Positions 23,125 through 34,400 of a stretch of DNA of 64,000 nucleotides are shown here, in pieces. Numbering within the stretch: the stretch's first letter is position 1; each line of letters starts with the position of its first letter. Origin of the DNA: Tilletia caries. Its lineage: Eukaryota > Basidiomycota > Exobasidiomycetes > Tilletiales > Tilletiaceae. The notes under the pieces were generated by a model. That model had not been told where the DNA came from and made no database searches. It saw nothing but the letters and a program-made list of their open reading frames with translations. The stretch is from positions 1,488,001 to 1,552,000 of the forward strand of contig JALUTQ010000005.1 in assembly GCA_032718865.1 (NCBI GenBank), read 5' to 3'. The position numbers and the translations under genes are program-made.

Positions 23125-25111
23125 ATGACGAACGATACGCAGGGACCTTCAAGTGGTACATCCGGGCCAGCTGGCAACGTCGGGGCTGTCTCCTCGCACG
23201 TCCTCCTCGGACGACTTTTGTTCCCGCTGTCATCCCGAATTGGACGGACCTCGTCTGGACGCACGAGCTCTGACTCGGTCTCCGTCCGTGCTGCCAGCAC
23301 TAGCTCAAGTTCGACGGAGATCGCCCACGCAGGTGGGTCCACTGGCACGACTCCCGTCATCGGCTCCGACGCCGCGTTCAACAGTCGCAGTAGTACACCT
23401 GGGGTGCCCAATGCCGAGCAACCCACGGTGAACCCGGCGCAACAACTCCGAATCCTCCAACTTGAGAATATTCTCCAGATTCGTGACGACAGCATCGAAG
23501 ATCTCAAGGCACGCATCGAAACCCAGGCTGAGGTGCACCAGCATGAGATAAAGACCGGCAGGCCTCGATCGCACCTTTGCAGCGGGAGTGCCGAATGGAG
23601 CGGGCCATTGCGGAGGATAACTGGGAACTTTATGCGAAGCTGAGGGAACTCTGGGATAAGAGCCTCGAGGACATGAAGGCTCTTCAAAAAGAAAAAACAA
23701 TTCTGCAAGTCGAGATCGGGGGTCTCACTGGCGAGGTGAAGATGTGGGAGACGAGAGTGAAGAAGCTCGAGAACCGTAACGTTCTAGCGAACGGCCAGGC
23801 TAGGGATTTGAAGGGGCTCTTGGAGAAGAAGAATGGTGAGTGTCATCAGCGAATCCGGACCCTATCCCACCTCCCTAGCTTTCTTCTTCTGACTGTTCTC
23901 TTTCTCTCGTTGTTCATTTGCAGAGGAGGCAGCCAACCTTTACCAGGAGAACAAGGCCCTCAACAGAGACAACGACCGACTTAGGCGGACCGTGTTTTGG
24001 CTCCAAGTCGAAGAGGAGCTCTCCAACAACCTCAAAGCGCAGCTACAAAGGAAGACGGCCGAGCTTTCGGAAACGAAAGAGGAGCTTCGGGCTCAAAGGC
24101 GTCAAAATAATGAGCTCTGGGAGGAGGTGGCCCGGCTCAACGTCATACTTCAATATACGAAGATCGAGCTGGCGGAGGCTCAGCAGCTGTATATGGAGGG
24201 TTACTCTTCGGGCTCGTTAAGGGGCTCCGACGGATGGCAGAGCTATGGGAAGTCGCTTGGCAGTCAGCTTGATGCTGTGGCTGCGCGGGAGCGGGAGGAG
24301 GCGGAGACGCGGGAGAGGGCGGAGGCAGAGACGCGGGAGAGGGCAGAGGCGGAGATGCGGGAGAGGGCAGAGGCGGAGATGCGGGAGAGGGTGGAGGCGG
24401 AGATGCGGGAGAGGGTGGAGGCGGAGATGCGGGACAGGCCGCTGCGTCCTGATGCTGGCAACGTCTCGCAGGACACGGATCGGTCGTCTGACAAGATTAT
24501 CACCACGGTCGTCAAGAAGGTGAGTATCTGCCTTTCGTTCGCCCTTGGGGCGTGCATTTTCCTAAACCTTGAGTACTGAACGATAGTTTGTGCCCTTGCC
24601 TTCCCCCATCCTTCTTTTACAGCGCGTTCCTGGTCGCAGAAACAGGCTGCCTGTTATAGGCCTCTTCGACATTGTGCGCGAAGATGGGGACGACAACGAC
24701 GCCTCGACCGACACGGCAATGGCTGGTCCTTCCCGGACGGGGGACCGAAGCGTCGTGGAGGACGACGTCGAAGAGGAAATAGAGGACGCACCTGTCCCTC
24801 CCATCCATGCAGTTCCCACCACTGCTTTGGAAGACGGCGAGGTTGATGTCGACGCCACGCCCCGACGAGCACATCACCATTATTGCTTGATGGCGGGGAT
24901 CGGTGCGCTCCTGATCGGCATTTCCATCGGGATGTTCGTCTTTGGCGACGGCTACGGGCGAAGCCGTCGGTGTGGTGGTGGATTTGGTTTCCCGTATATA
25001 TTGTATGCCGACAATACGATCTGGCCGGAGACGTGGCCGGAGCGGATTTGGCGGTTCATCTTCGGGTCGGACCAGTTTGGCACCCAGTCGTCATACCGCC
25101 GTCCCTATTGA
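23125..25111 (+). CDS. Coiled-coil protein with C-terminal membrane anchor, island family member 1
   Basis: Unknown function. Exons: 23125-23532, 23583-23836, about 23924-24520, about 24622-25111. The first intron is only 50 nt (GTGCAC..TTTGCAG) and restores the frame. The N-terminus is Ser/Thr/Gly-rich. Next comes a long coiled coil (RILQLENILQIRDDSIEDL, then KLRELWDKSLEDMKALQKEK and LKAQLQRKTAELSETKEELR) and a 24-bp tandem repeat encoding EAEMRER units. After an acidic linker a single hydrophobic segment MAGIGALLIGISIGMFVFGD precedes an aromatic tail (WPETWPERIWRFIFG). The anchor and its GDGYG end resemble the C-terminus of the pseudokinase gene at 31406. It begins 18 bp after the transposon's right end. 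Confidence 0.65.
24290..24437 (+). repeat. 24-bp tandem repeat in coiled-coil coding region
   Basis: About six imperfect units of 24 bp encode the octad AEMRERVE and variants (AETRERAE). The frame is kept throughout. Confidence 0.85.
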
Positions 25112-25461
25112 AACGAAGGAAGCACACACTTGGCCGGGCATCGCACCTCGGTTCTCGCAATCTCCCTTCTCGTTGTCTCTCCAAAGTCCAAGGTCCGTCC
25201 ACTCGTTTCGACCCCCTTCGGCCTCTTCATCGACCCCTTCTGCCTTTCTTCCCGGATCTCCAACCAATCGAGCCGAACCGAATCGAATCGAACTCTGCTC
25301 CTGTCAAGACCACCCGTCAGGATCATGGCTCCGCCGCCAAAGCCGACGCCCTTCTCGCCGCGCTCGAAGGCCGCGGCGACCGCGGCTCCAACATCACCCT
25401 CTTCGGCCTCCCCGCCAACATCCTCCTCTCTACCTCCGAGGGCCTCGCAGGCGTCTACCGC
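25112..25461 (+). other. Flank homologous to sequence after the pseudokinase gene; remnant open frame
   Basis: Sequence soon after the stop (CTCGCAATCTCCCTTCTC, then a CTCTCCAAAGT stretch and CCCCTTCGGCC) closely resembles sequence at about 35500-35585 after the pseudokinase gene. An open stretch from about 25319 reads ALLAALEGRGDRGSNITLF and LLSTSEGLAGVYRNS before a stop at 25555. It has no clear start and I cannot name it; it may be a gene fragment. Confidence 0.45.
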
Positions 25462-26418
25462 AACTCCACCGCGACTGCGACTGCGACTGATGGAGAAGGC
25501 GGGGACGGGATGGGCAAGACACCTACCTCTGGGACGGGACCATGCTCCTTCATGTGACCCAACTCGGAACGGTGACACCGGGCGATGGACGACGGGAGAA
25601 GGATGTAGACGGAAGAGGGACGGAATCAGTAACGAGGGTAGGGAGGGAGGGAGAGAAACGGCGAGACGGTCTGGGTAGGACGGTGAACGTGGGCGATCGG
25701 GGTTAGGGATGAGGTTGGAAGTCGAAGATTGTGTGTGTGGGGATGCCAACCGTAGGCATTAGGCATTCACGATGGTGAGCGGGAGAATCAATGGGGACGG
25801 CAGCGATGGTGATCCAGAATCGACGACGGCCGAAGAAAGAACCGATATAGACGGATGAGAACGGGGCGCCCGAAGGGGTGCCAGGGGGAAAACAGGAGTA
25901 CCAGGGAAGTACCTTGAGTCTGCTTTTGATACCGGAGCTGTTTTGACCCTTCTTTTTTCCCCTAGGACTCCGCCTTCCGCCAGGCACCCCTTCGAGCGCC
26001 CTTCTCATCCGTCGCTCGTCGGTTCTTTCGTCTTCAAGCCCGTTTGTCCTTTCGCCGTCCCATCCCCCGTCCCCACTGATTCTCTCTTTCTCCCACCGTG
26101 GATGACCTCTTGTCTACAACCGGTCCATCCCCGCCCCATCTTCGATTTTCTAGCCTCAACCCTGTCCTCGGTCGTTCAAGTCGTTCGCCTTACTACCCGG
26201 CCTGTCTCGCCGATTCTCTCTCTCTCTCTCTGCAGCCCTCGCCGCTGTTTCTGTCACTCTTCCGGCTATGTCCTTCTCCCGTCATCCTTTGCCCGTGTCG
26301 TCGCCATTCCAAGTTGGGACACATGGAGGAGAATGGTCCCTGCCCCAGAGGAAGGTTTCTTGCCCATCCCGTCCCTGTCTTCTGCCCCAGTTGCAGTCGC
26401 AGTGGCGGTGGGGCTCGC
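25462..26418. repeat. Long imperfect inverted repeat (foldback), ~430-bp arms
   Basis: The left arm (25462-25892) reappears as its reverse complement in the right arm (25980-26418), with ~87 bp between them. Matching blocks include GACGGGATGGGCAAGA on the left against TCTTGCCCATCCCGTC on the right, and CGAAGGGGTGCCAGG near 25871 against CCAGGCACCCCTTCG at 25980. Identity by eye is roughly 75-85%. A transcript across it would fold into a long hairpin. Confidence 0.82.
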
Positions 26419-26904
26419 TCGCTATTCGCCAGCGCCAGCGCCAACGCCATGGATCATCCCGCGCTCTCATCGTGAGTACCTTTTTCGTGCCATGGTATGC
26501 CCACTCGTCACTGTTCGATTTCTGACCTCCTCTCTTTCTCCGTTCGCGCAATCCCTTCAACTTGCTACCCAACTCGCCTCGCCGCCTTTAGCTGCATCCC
26601 TGCATCATTCCGCCCGCACAAGCCCAACCATTACCAGTTCAATTATCACCAGTCCAACCATCTCCAGCTCAACCATCTCCAGTTCAACCATCATCATCAT
26701 AGCACTTCGCACCGCTATGTCTCTCCCCAGTCCCCGGCTCTTGGTATCATTTCGTCCTTCCTCTTCGCGATCTGGCCTCCCTTTCCGCTCCCGCTCTCAA
26801 CTTTGCTTTGCCCTCTGGTGCTTCTGGATTCGTCCGCAAATTTCTCCGTTCTGGTTCCCGGTCCCCGGTTCTCGCATCCTTTCTTCTTTCCGCTCCTGCT
26901 CTCT
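26419..26904. other. Non-coding stretch between foldback and 2.1-kb repeat
   Basis: CT-rich sequence with a small CCAGTTCAA-type tandem repeat around 26635-26700. I see no supported gene. Confidence 0.45.
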
Positions 26905-28992
26905 CGACTTTCCTCCGGTGTCCTCTTGTGCGTCTCGGCTCGTCTCTTTCTCTCTCTCAGCAATCGCATCGCAAAGCGGGGCCCTTGAAGGCCTTCGCAT
27001 AACAAACTCTTCTTCGTGTGAGGTGTGACATGTCCCACATCTGATATCCGATGTCCAGCGAGCGAGCGAAGGGCGAGGACGGCAACGAGGCCAACGACGG
27101 GGACGGGTGTACGTGACAGACATGCTTCTATTCATCAGGCCGCTTTGAAAGAGACCGATTCACTTCCATTATCACAGGTTGGAGGGCTTGATCTGCGGTA
27201 GATTCGGAAAAACGAGATCCTTGCTGCCTGGCGTAGGGGTTATCTATGAACATGCTCCTCCTCAATCCCAAGTGTCCCTCGCCTTCTTCGCGAGCCAATA
27301 AGGTCTTAATCGACAGACTCACCTTTGATGCCACCGCCGCCGCCCAAAGCATCAGACAGAATCTTAGCTGGACCGTCCCTGATGGCTTGAAGCATCTGGA
27401 ACCGCACGAGCACGGACGAGAGGCGGTCGACGGTCGTTGAAGAGGACGGCAACAACATCCTCGAAAGCTGCTGAATGTATGTACATATGAATGCTATTAA
27501 CGGTCAGCACGGGGAGACGTTCATGTCCTTCATCTTCACTGCAGACTCACCCTTCCCAAATTCCCTGAATCCTCAATGACCTCCCCCCCAGATCTCTTGG
27601 TGGTGCCGAGCTTGACACGGCGTTCGACTAGACGAGATGGACTCTGGAGTTCCTGGCCGAACGCCTTGTGCATCGAACTCGAAGACCTTGGACAGACCAT
27701 CGCCCCTCGGAACGACGCAACCCGATCGAATCGGAGCCAGGACTGAACGGCGGGTGAAGCCACGAGCTTGGGAGCCGATGGGGCGCTTGGCTTGTGGAGG
27801 AGAATCGGAGTGTATTGTACAAATTGGAGTGTGGTAGGAATGGGATCCTGACGAGGACCTAGTAGCGAGGGTCGCTTGCCATATACGCGTCAAGGTCTCG
27901 AAGGCGGCCGAGGCGATTACATATAGGCGACGAGCCCGAGCCTCCGCAAGTCCACCTGGGCATGTCCGCGCAGAATCGAGCTGCCTCCGTTCTCCGAAGT
28001 CCGAACGCGATCCAGCTGTGCACGGCCTTCGAGGGTGGAGCAATGGTAAAGCGTGGCAAAGATCCCCGTTCGGCGTCGAGACTTGAGAGAGGCAGTCCCC
28101 GGCGGTGCTTGACGTTTGGGAGTCGACTGGTGGCGAGGGCGCCGACTTTGAACCGGCCGTTCCTCTTGAATCGTGTGTATGTCTGCAGGAACATGGGAAC
28201 GAGAGAACTGTGGTGAGGCTATAGGATAGGAGTCAAGGGCAAAGAGCATAGAGAGAAGGCGCTGAGGGAGAAGAACAGGGGGAAAGGAACGAGATGGAAA
28301 GAGAGTATCAGCGTCGCCAGGTTTGGATGTATGCGCTTGTTAAACTCGCTCGTCCCATGTCGTCCTACATGCTCAAGTTCGAGCCGCACGTACGAACCAG
28401 CCCGCTTCTGCAATAACAAGAGCATCAGCGATTGAAGGAAGACGCCAGCCTTCAGCCTTGTGGCCTTGCACTTGCGAATTGGAACCTGGATTCTCCCTCT
28501 CCGAACGAAGGGAGAGGTCTGGACACGATCGAAGGCTTGCGTTCCACGAAGCGGACACAAGTGAACGAGACGGGGACCACTCTTCGACGGGAGATACGAG
28601 TTACTCCCCGCATGCGTGACGGTCGAGAAGTTAGTTGCTGGATGCTGGATGGAGTTGAGGAGATGGACGATGGGGACGATGGAAGAGTCAACGGTGGACC
28701 TCTCACAACGGCTCGTCAGCGCGTCACCTCCGAAGCTGGTGTGACGGTCACCGGAGCTTCCGACTACGGAGGCATGCTCGTACATAAGTGCGCCTTTCTG
28801 TTTGCGTCCTGCCGTGTCGGGAACGGTCTGTCAACGCCCTTTCCTACAATGGTAAGGCTTCAAGACGGGTGACGCGGAGACGGACTTCGCAACCTCTGTT
28901 TCGTTTTGGGTGATGGATGGATTTTCTTTGCCGGTTCGCGAGGAATGGGGGACAGAGATGGGGTAGACGAAGAACAAGGGGTGAAGAAGAAG
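26905..28992. repeat. 2.1-kb segmental repeat, copy 1 (copy 2 at 36366-38597)
   Basis: A direct repeat of 36366-38597. The outer parts (about 26990-27430 and 28120-28940) are nearly identical to copy 2. The middle (about 27440-28110) is clearly more divergent, with indels. Confidence 0.9.
27126..28850 (-). pseudogene. Decayed multi-exon gene within 2.1-kb repeat, copy 1
   Basis: Peptide pieces on the minus strand are shared with copy 2: MFLQTYTRFKRNGRFKVGAL, LELEHVGRHGTSEFNKRIHP, RSMFIDNPYARQQGSRFSES and the C-terminal QALQPVIMEVNRSLSKRPDE before a stop. GT..AG sites separate them, but no continuous spliced frame spans all pieces and several frames shift. I do not recognise the family. It looks like an old gene duplicated with the segment and decaying in this copy. 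Confidence 0.45.
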
Positions 28993-29022
28993 GGAGATGG
29001 CAGGGATTGGCATGAGGCAGGT

Positions 29023-30958
29023 CGATATCGAAGGGCGAACGTTTGTGCTTTGTCGATGGCAGATGCAGAGGAGCGAAGCAACAGCAGAGAATGGAAACCG
29101 CAGCGAGGTGGGTCCCTTGCTCCACAAAAACCGATGGGAGCCCACACTGCCTCCTCCTTTCTCTTCCTTCCCTTCCCTTCCCGCTCGCCCGCCCACCCGA
29201 CCAGCTCACTTAAAAGACCGACTCCGGACAATCCCCTCACTGATTCCACTCTTCTCACCCCCATACGCACCCTCCAAGCTGCTCTGCCCGCCCTTATACA
29301 CCGGCCGACTGCTGCTCAACTTCTTCTTCGCACTCTCGTACTTGAGCCTCTTCTTCACACGCGGGTTGCGCACCGTCTTCGGTCGGTGCGGCGTCAGGCC
29401 GCGGTTCTTCTCGATGGTGCGGTTCAGGGTGCGGTGCTCGCCTTCGGCGAGGGTGTCGTCGGGTTGGTATCTTTTTGTGGTTTGAGGAAAGGATGAGGAA
29501 GGATGGTCAGTAAATGCGCAAGCATAGCGAGGTGTGAGTGGGGGAAAGAGAAAAAGACGTACCTCTCCTCCAACCGAGCCTCATCATACGTGTTCTTCTT
29601 CTGCTTCTTCTGACTGTGCTTGGCCGTGGCAACCAGATCGTAGTAGTCCGCCGCATCATCCCCACCCTCTTCACCCCCGTCATCGAGGTCCATCCCATCT
29701 CCAACCAGTCCAGGCCGAGAACCTCCCTCGGAACCCATGACGTCCCTCCACGCCCGATCGTCCGCCTCCGCCCAGCCCTCATTGCCGCCAAGCGAGACAT
29801 CCCCCGCACCGGGCACGAACCCATTCGCCCTCGCCCGCTTCGCCTCCGCAGCAGCCTCGACCGCTCTCCGACTCCGGTCCCGATCGGTATACGGAATGTC
29901 TGCGTCGCCGGACTGAGCCCCTTTTCCGCCTTGCTCGCTCAGTGATGTGGCCACGTGTAACGTTTCTAATTGTAACTGGTTCTGGTCTGGATACATGCGC
30001 CTATGCACAGCGTGTGCAGTGAGGGTTGGGTAAGAGCATTCCCGCTCGCACGTCGATGCAGTCTGACCCGGAGCGTTGGGGCGACGCAGACGCAAATGGG
30101 GAGGACCCGGGGAGGTGGGTGGGTCCTTGAACAGAGCGTAGCGAGCAAGTCGAGCGAAGTGATGGTCACTCGCCACGTCAGTCGTGTCTCTTTCTCATCA
30201 TTTCTATTCCGCTCTCCTTGCACCTCCACTTCCCTCGCAAGGCTCTGCGTCCCGCTTACTCCCGCGCAAGACTATCAATTTCCCACCGCCACCAGAGGCC
30301 ATGCCGGAGGAGGACGAAGGCGCGTACGGATCCCGCGAGGCGATTTGTCCCGTGTAGAAGCGGAGCGATCGTTTGCGCGCCTGTTTCTCCGCCTTCTCCG
30401 CTGCGGAGAGGGAGGTAAGTTCTCCCAAAGCTTCGGCAGCCTCGGCGTCCGTCAGGGTGAGGGCCTTCTTGTTGCCGCCCGTCTTGCGTTTGGTAGAGGC
30501 GGGGGCAGACGCGTCGGATAGTACCAGGTCGTCGAGCTCGGCCAGCGGACCGCGGATGAGTTCTTGCTTCTTCGCTTTCTTTGGTGCGACGGCGGCCGCG
30601 GCTGCCGCGGCCTTCTTGGACTTCTTGCTCTTCGGCTTGGGCGATGTGGCGGGATGGGCAAGTATAGAGGGCGGATCCTCGAGCACGCTCAAGGCCCAGT
30701 TCTCCTTCTCGTCCGCTAGGAGATCATCCAGCTCGCCCAGGTCGAACGTCGAGTTGCCGTCCTCGCCCCGGAAGATCGGAGCGAGTCTATCCTCGTCGTC
30801 CTCATCGTCGTGCTGGAGGCAGAATACCTCGTCTGTGTAAGGAGGACTCTGTCAGTGGGACTGCAGTGAATATGAATAGAAACAGGAGAATACCCACGTG
30901 CTGCGTTGTCGCGGTCTGCTGCTGTTGCTGGGCGCGTGTCGTTGGAGTGTCTGAGTCT
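29023..30958 (-). pseudogene. Rearranged inverted pseudocopy of SAS10
   Basis: This segment is an inverted, near-identical duplicate of parts of SAS10 at 53367-56026 plus ~180 bp of its 3' flank. It keeps the N-terminal TRAQQQQQ region, intron 1 and the DEVFCLQHDDEDD start of exon 2. It then jumps directly to LAPIFRGEDG: about 1.1 kb (SAS10 53690-54775) is missing. Further along, ~350 bp of unrelated sequence (29929-30279) is inserted after the GMASGGGG segment. The part before the final intron (DYYDLVATAKHSQKKQ) is intact and last-exon sequence follows. It lacks the real N-terminus, so it cannot make normal Sas10. The high identity suggests a recent copy. Confidence 0.88.
29929..30279. mobile_element. 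~350-bp insertion inside the SAS10 pseudocopy
   Basis: Present in the pseudocopy and absent from the intact SAS10 gene at the matching place (about 55303). Its ends are GCCTTGCTCGCTCAG and GCGCAAGACTATCAA; TTTCC lies on both sides but also occurs in tandem in the intact gene. No coding sequence or clear terminal repeat is seen, so its nature is unknown. Confidence 0.5.
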
Positions 30959-31405
30959 GGGCTTATGTATAAGTTTCCCAGTCCGTGTAGGGCAAGGAGG
31001 TGTGGCTGAATGAACGAGATATGAGATGAAGCCCAGGCCGAACTGCTCCTTGCAGATACATATATATATAAAGTCAACAAACAGTGTCTCCTCACTTGTT
31101 GCCTTATCGGCATGCTCCAACGCTCCAACCGTGCTCGCTCGCTGGCTCGCTAGCGTCCTTTTGCTTTTTTCCCACGCTTCTGTAACTGTTTGTACGCCCA
31201 CAGCCCGGGCATGGGCCATTCACCAGGGGCCATTGGGCAGGAGGCATCAGGAATCAGGTCATTCAGGTGAGAAGATTCTGCGTACTTAAACGAGAAGACT
31301 GGCGGCTCACATCCCCTTTCTCCCCCCTTCACTTTTCCTCTTCACTTTTCCTCTTGCACTCGCCCATCCCCTCCTCACACAATTCTTCTTTCTTTCCCAT
31401 CCACC
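30959..31405 (+). promoter_or_regulatory. Upstream region of the pseudokinase gene
   Basis: A 447-bp stretch between the SAS10 pseudocopy and the ATG at 31406. It holds a TATATATATA run near 31061-31070 and a pyrimidine-rich leader (31311-31400, repeats of CTTTTCCTCTTCA). No gene is seen. Confidence 0.45.
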
Positions 31406-34400
31406 ATGCCTGCCCAGAAACGTCCATCGACTGCCTCTCTGCCTTGGCCATTCAAGAGGCAGAGGCAAGAACAGCAGCAGCAGCAGCGACAACAACAACA
31501 GCAACTGCAACTGCAAGTGCAGCAGCAACAGCAACAACAACCACAAGAGCAAGAGCAAGAGCAACAGCGACCGCAACAACAACAGCGACTGCAGATAGTA
31601 GCGCCCAATGCGCTCTCAGGATGTAAGTACCGATTCTGACTCCCCTGCTGCTTCATTATTAGCATTGACCAGATTGATTCCACAGACGAGCCCCTGGATG
31701 TCATCGGCCATAACTCCTTTGGCCTGATCCGGAAGGTGATGCGCGTGGCCGACGACGACATCTTTTCTCGCCGAGAGATTGACGTTCGCGGCATGGTCCA
31801 GAGCGACCAGCAAAAGATCATCTCCGACGTCAAAATACTGAAAGTGCTCGACCACGAGAACATCGTGAAGTACAAGGAGCACTTCGTCGACAAGGACGAG
31901 GAGTGAGTGAGGGCGATGCTTCGATCAACCGGACCGTGACTGACCCTCCTCTTTTCGTGGCCTGACAGGATCCTATATGTCGTGACGGAGTGTTGCGAGG
32001 GCGGAGACCTCGGGTCCGTAATCAAGTGCTACCGAGACAGCGAGTGAGTTGAAAGACGTAGACCCGAATCTGACTACACACCTTCACACACACACAGTTG
32101 ACACATATCTCCTACACAGGTCTCATCTGCAAGAGCACACAGTGTGGTTCTACCTCACGCAGATGGCGCTCGCTCTCGACGCATGTCATTACCGTGGAGT
32201 GACCCGCGCTCCACTGCTCCAGCCGGACAGCTGCTCGGTTCTTGCCGATGTCATCGGCGCGGACCGACTCGACATCACAGCAGCGCCCGCAGCGGCAACG
32301 GGACCCGGTTCTGCGCACAAATCCATCCGCGCGGTCCTCCATCGGGATCTCAAGCCAGAAACGTCTTCCTGGACGCCAAGGGAAACATCAAGCTTGGTGG
32401 ATTTGGCCTCAGTAAGGAGGTGGGAACGGAAGAGCTCGCGGAGACGTGTGCGAGTACGCTGGACTATATGAGTCCAGAGGTGGTCGAGGGAAAGCCCTAC
32501 GATGCCAAGTCGGACATTTGGTCCCTCGGTTGCATAGTGTACGAGTTGTGTGCGCTGAGGTGAGTATTCGATCCACATTCTTTGTTCCATTTGGAAGTCA
32601 CACCATTATTGAATTTTCAACTTCTTTTCTCAAGCCCTCCGTTCTCCGCAACATGTGAGGATGAGACTAGGGAAAAAATCCTAGCGGACGAGTCGCTTGA
32701 GCTCCCGGCAGGGTACTCGTCGGAGCTGGCAGACCTCATTGGAGTCATGCTCAGCCTCGATGTGAGTATTTCCCCTGTTGAGCTTTTTATTTCAACCCAA
32801 GTGCAGCAGTCATACTGATCTTGAATGGCATCTGCTTCTTGCTCACCTTCCACAGCCCGAAGATAGGCCCACGACAAGAGGGCTGCTGAAGCACGTCCGG
32901 ATCCAATCGTGCATCAGGCACCTCGACCTGAAGACTCAGTACGTTTCATTTCCGACGCGCCAGACAGGTCTTCTGCATTCCCTATGACAACTGACGCCTG
33001 TACAACTGTGTACCATCTTCTGACTTCTCAGAGCCCAAGCCCTCACCGCAAAGGTAGCTGAGCTCGAAGAGGAGTCCCTCACCCTCTCCTCACGTCTCGC
33101 CGAAGTCGAGGCACGCGACCGACAAGCCTTCGCCGCAAGGGCAGCCGAGCTCGAAGCGCCGCCCCTCTCCAACTCCTCACGTCTCGCCGAGGTCGAGGCA
33201 CGCGAAGCAAAGGTGGCCGAGAACGAGATCGACCTGCAGAAGCGGAGGGCCGAGTTGGAGAAGGAGTACAAGTCTTGGTATGAGGGGGACCGCAAGGAAG
33301 CGGAAGAGGTGTTGCGGAAGGACCGGGAGAGGGTGGAGAGGATTCGGGTGAGGAGAGAGTCGGAGGAGCGAGCGGAGGAGGTGTTGCGGGAGATTGGAGG
33401 GCCTGCTGGTGCCTCGTCCACGACGGTGAGCGGGGAGTCCTCGGCCGGTGGGGGGACAGGACGCAGTGAAAGGGGCGGTGGGGCGAGTGAGGATGCTGGT
33501 GGTGACGGGGTGGCGACAGAGGCTCCTAAGGCTGCAGGTGGGGATGTTACCACAAGTGTGAGTACCTCGTTGGATTGAGTGCCGTAGACTTTTAGCTGAC
33601 TCTTGAAGTGTACTTCTGCAGACCCGTCAACCATCTCATGTATCGGCCACCGGAGGCACAGACATCACAGGCGCGGGTGATATGTCCTCTATCGCCACAA
33701 GCGAGGACATGGACACCACAGGCGCCGGCACGAGTACAGTCCTCCCCACCTCCTCCATTGTCCGCAATGTGCGCACTTTCCCGCAGGGAACCGACATCCT
33801 CCCCGCCCGGCGGGTTATCTCTGGTCCCCGGGCCAATCGTATCTCGATTTTGCCCGTTCCGACGCACGCGGGCGAGCAGGCGACAACGATGATCGAATTC
33901 GACACGAGTGCGGCGCGCTCGGCCGAGAGGATTCGGGTCGACGAGGAGGAGGAGGAGGCGGTGGACCATCTGAGAAAGGCAGCGGTAGGAGAATTGGATC
34001 GAGTGGGGCATGGTGGAAGTGGGTATGGGTCAATCGATACGGATGCGATGGCGTCGAGCGGATCGGCCAGGATGTCAACTTCGCTTTCACGGGTCAGGAC
34101 ATCAGCAATGACGACGGGCATGGCACACTCGCATCATCTTCTTCCATTACGCAGCTGTGGTGGCGGCGGCAGCAATAGCGCTGAGCATCAACTCCGGTCG
34201 CCTGGCGTGGATCGGCATGCTTGGCGGGGACCAGGGGAGGATATGGGACTGGAGGGTTCCCGTGCGGCTGGCAGAGCGATCAGTAGTCATGCGAAGAGTG
34301 GATTCGACTCGGACGTGGCGATGATATCGCATCAACCTCATCAAGCGTTCTGGCGGAGGATGGCAGCTGCGGGTGCCGTGCATCAAAACTTGTCCAACGT

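Noticed and set aside
23533..23582. An apparent frameshift in the first island coiled-coil gene
   Set aside because: A 50-nt GT..AG intron with TTTGCAG acceptor restores the frame and keeps the coiled coil, so no mutation is needed.
28219..28785. Intact 188-residue gene in repeat copy 1
   Set aside because: It is open in both copies mainly because they are nearly identical; the C-terminal stretch is translation through a CT-rich putative intron and no family is evident.
29424..30176. A separate minus-strand gene of ~250 residues
   Set aside because: It is the C-terminal portion of the SAS10 pseudocopy, with intron sequence read through and a start lying in the inserted DNA.
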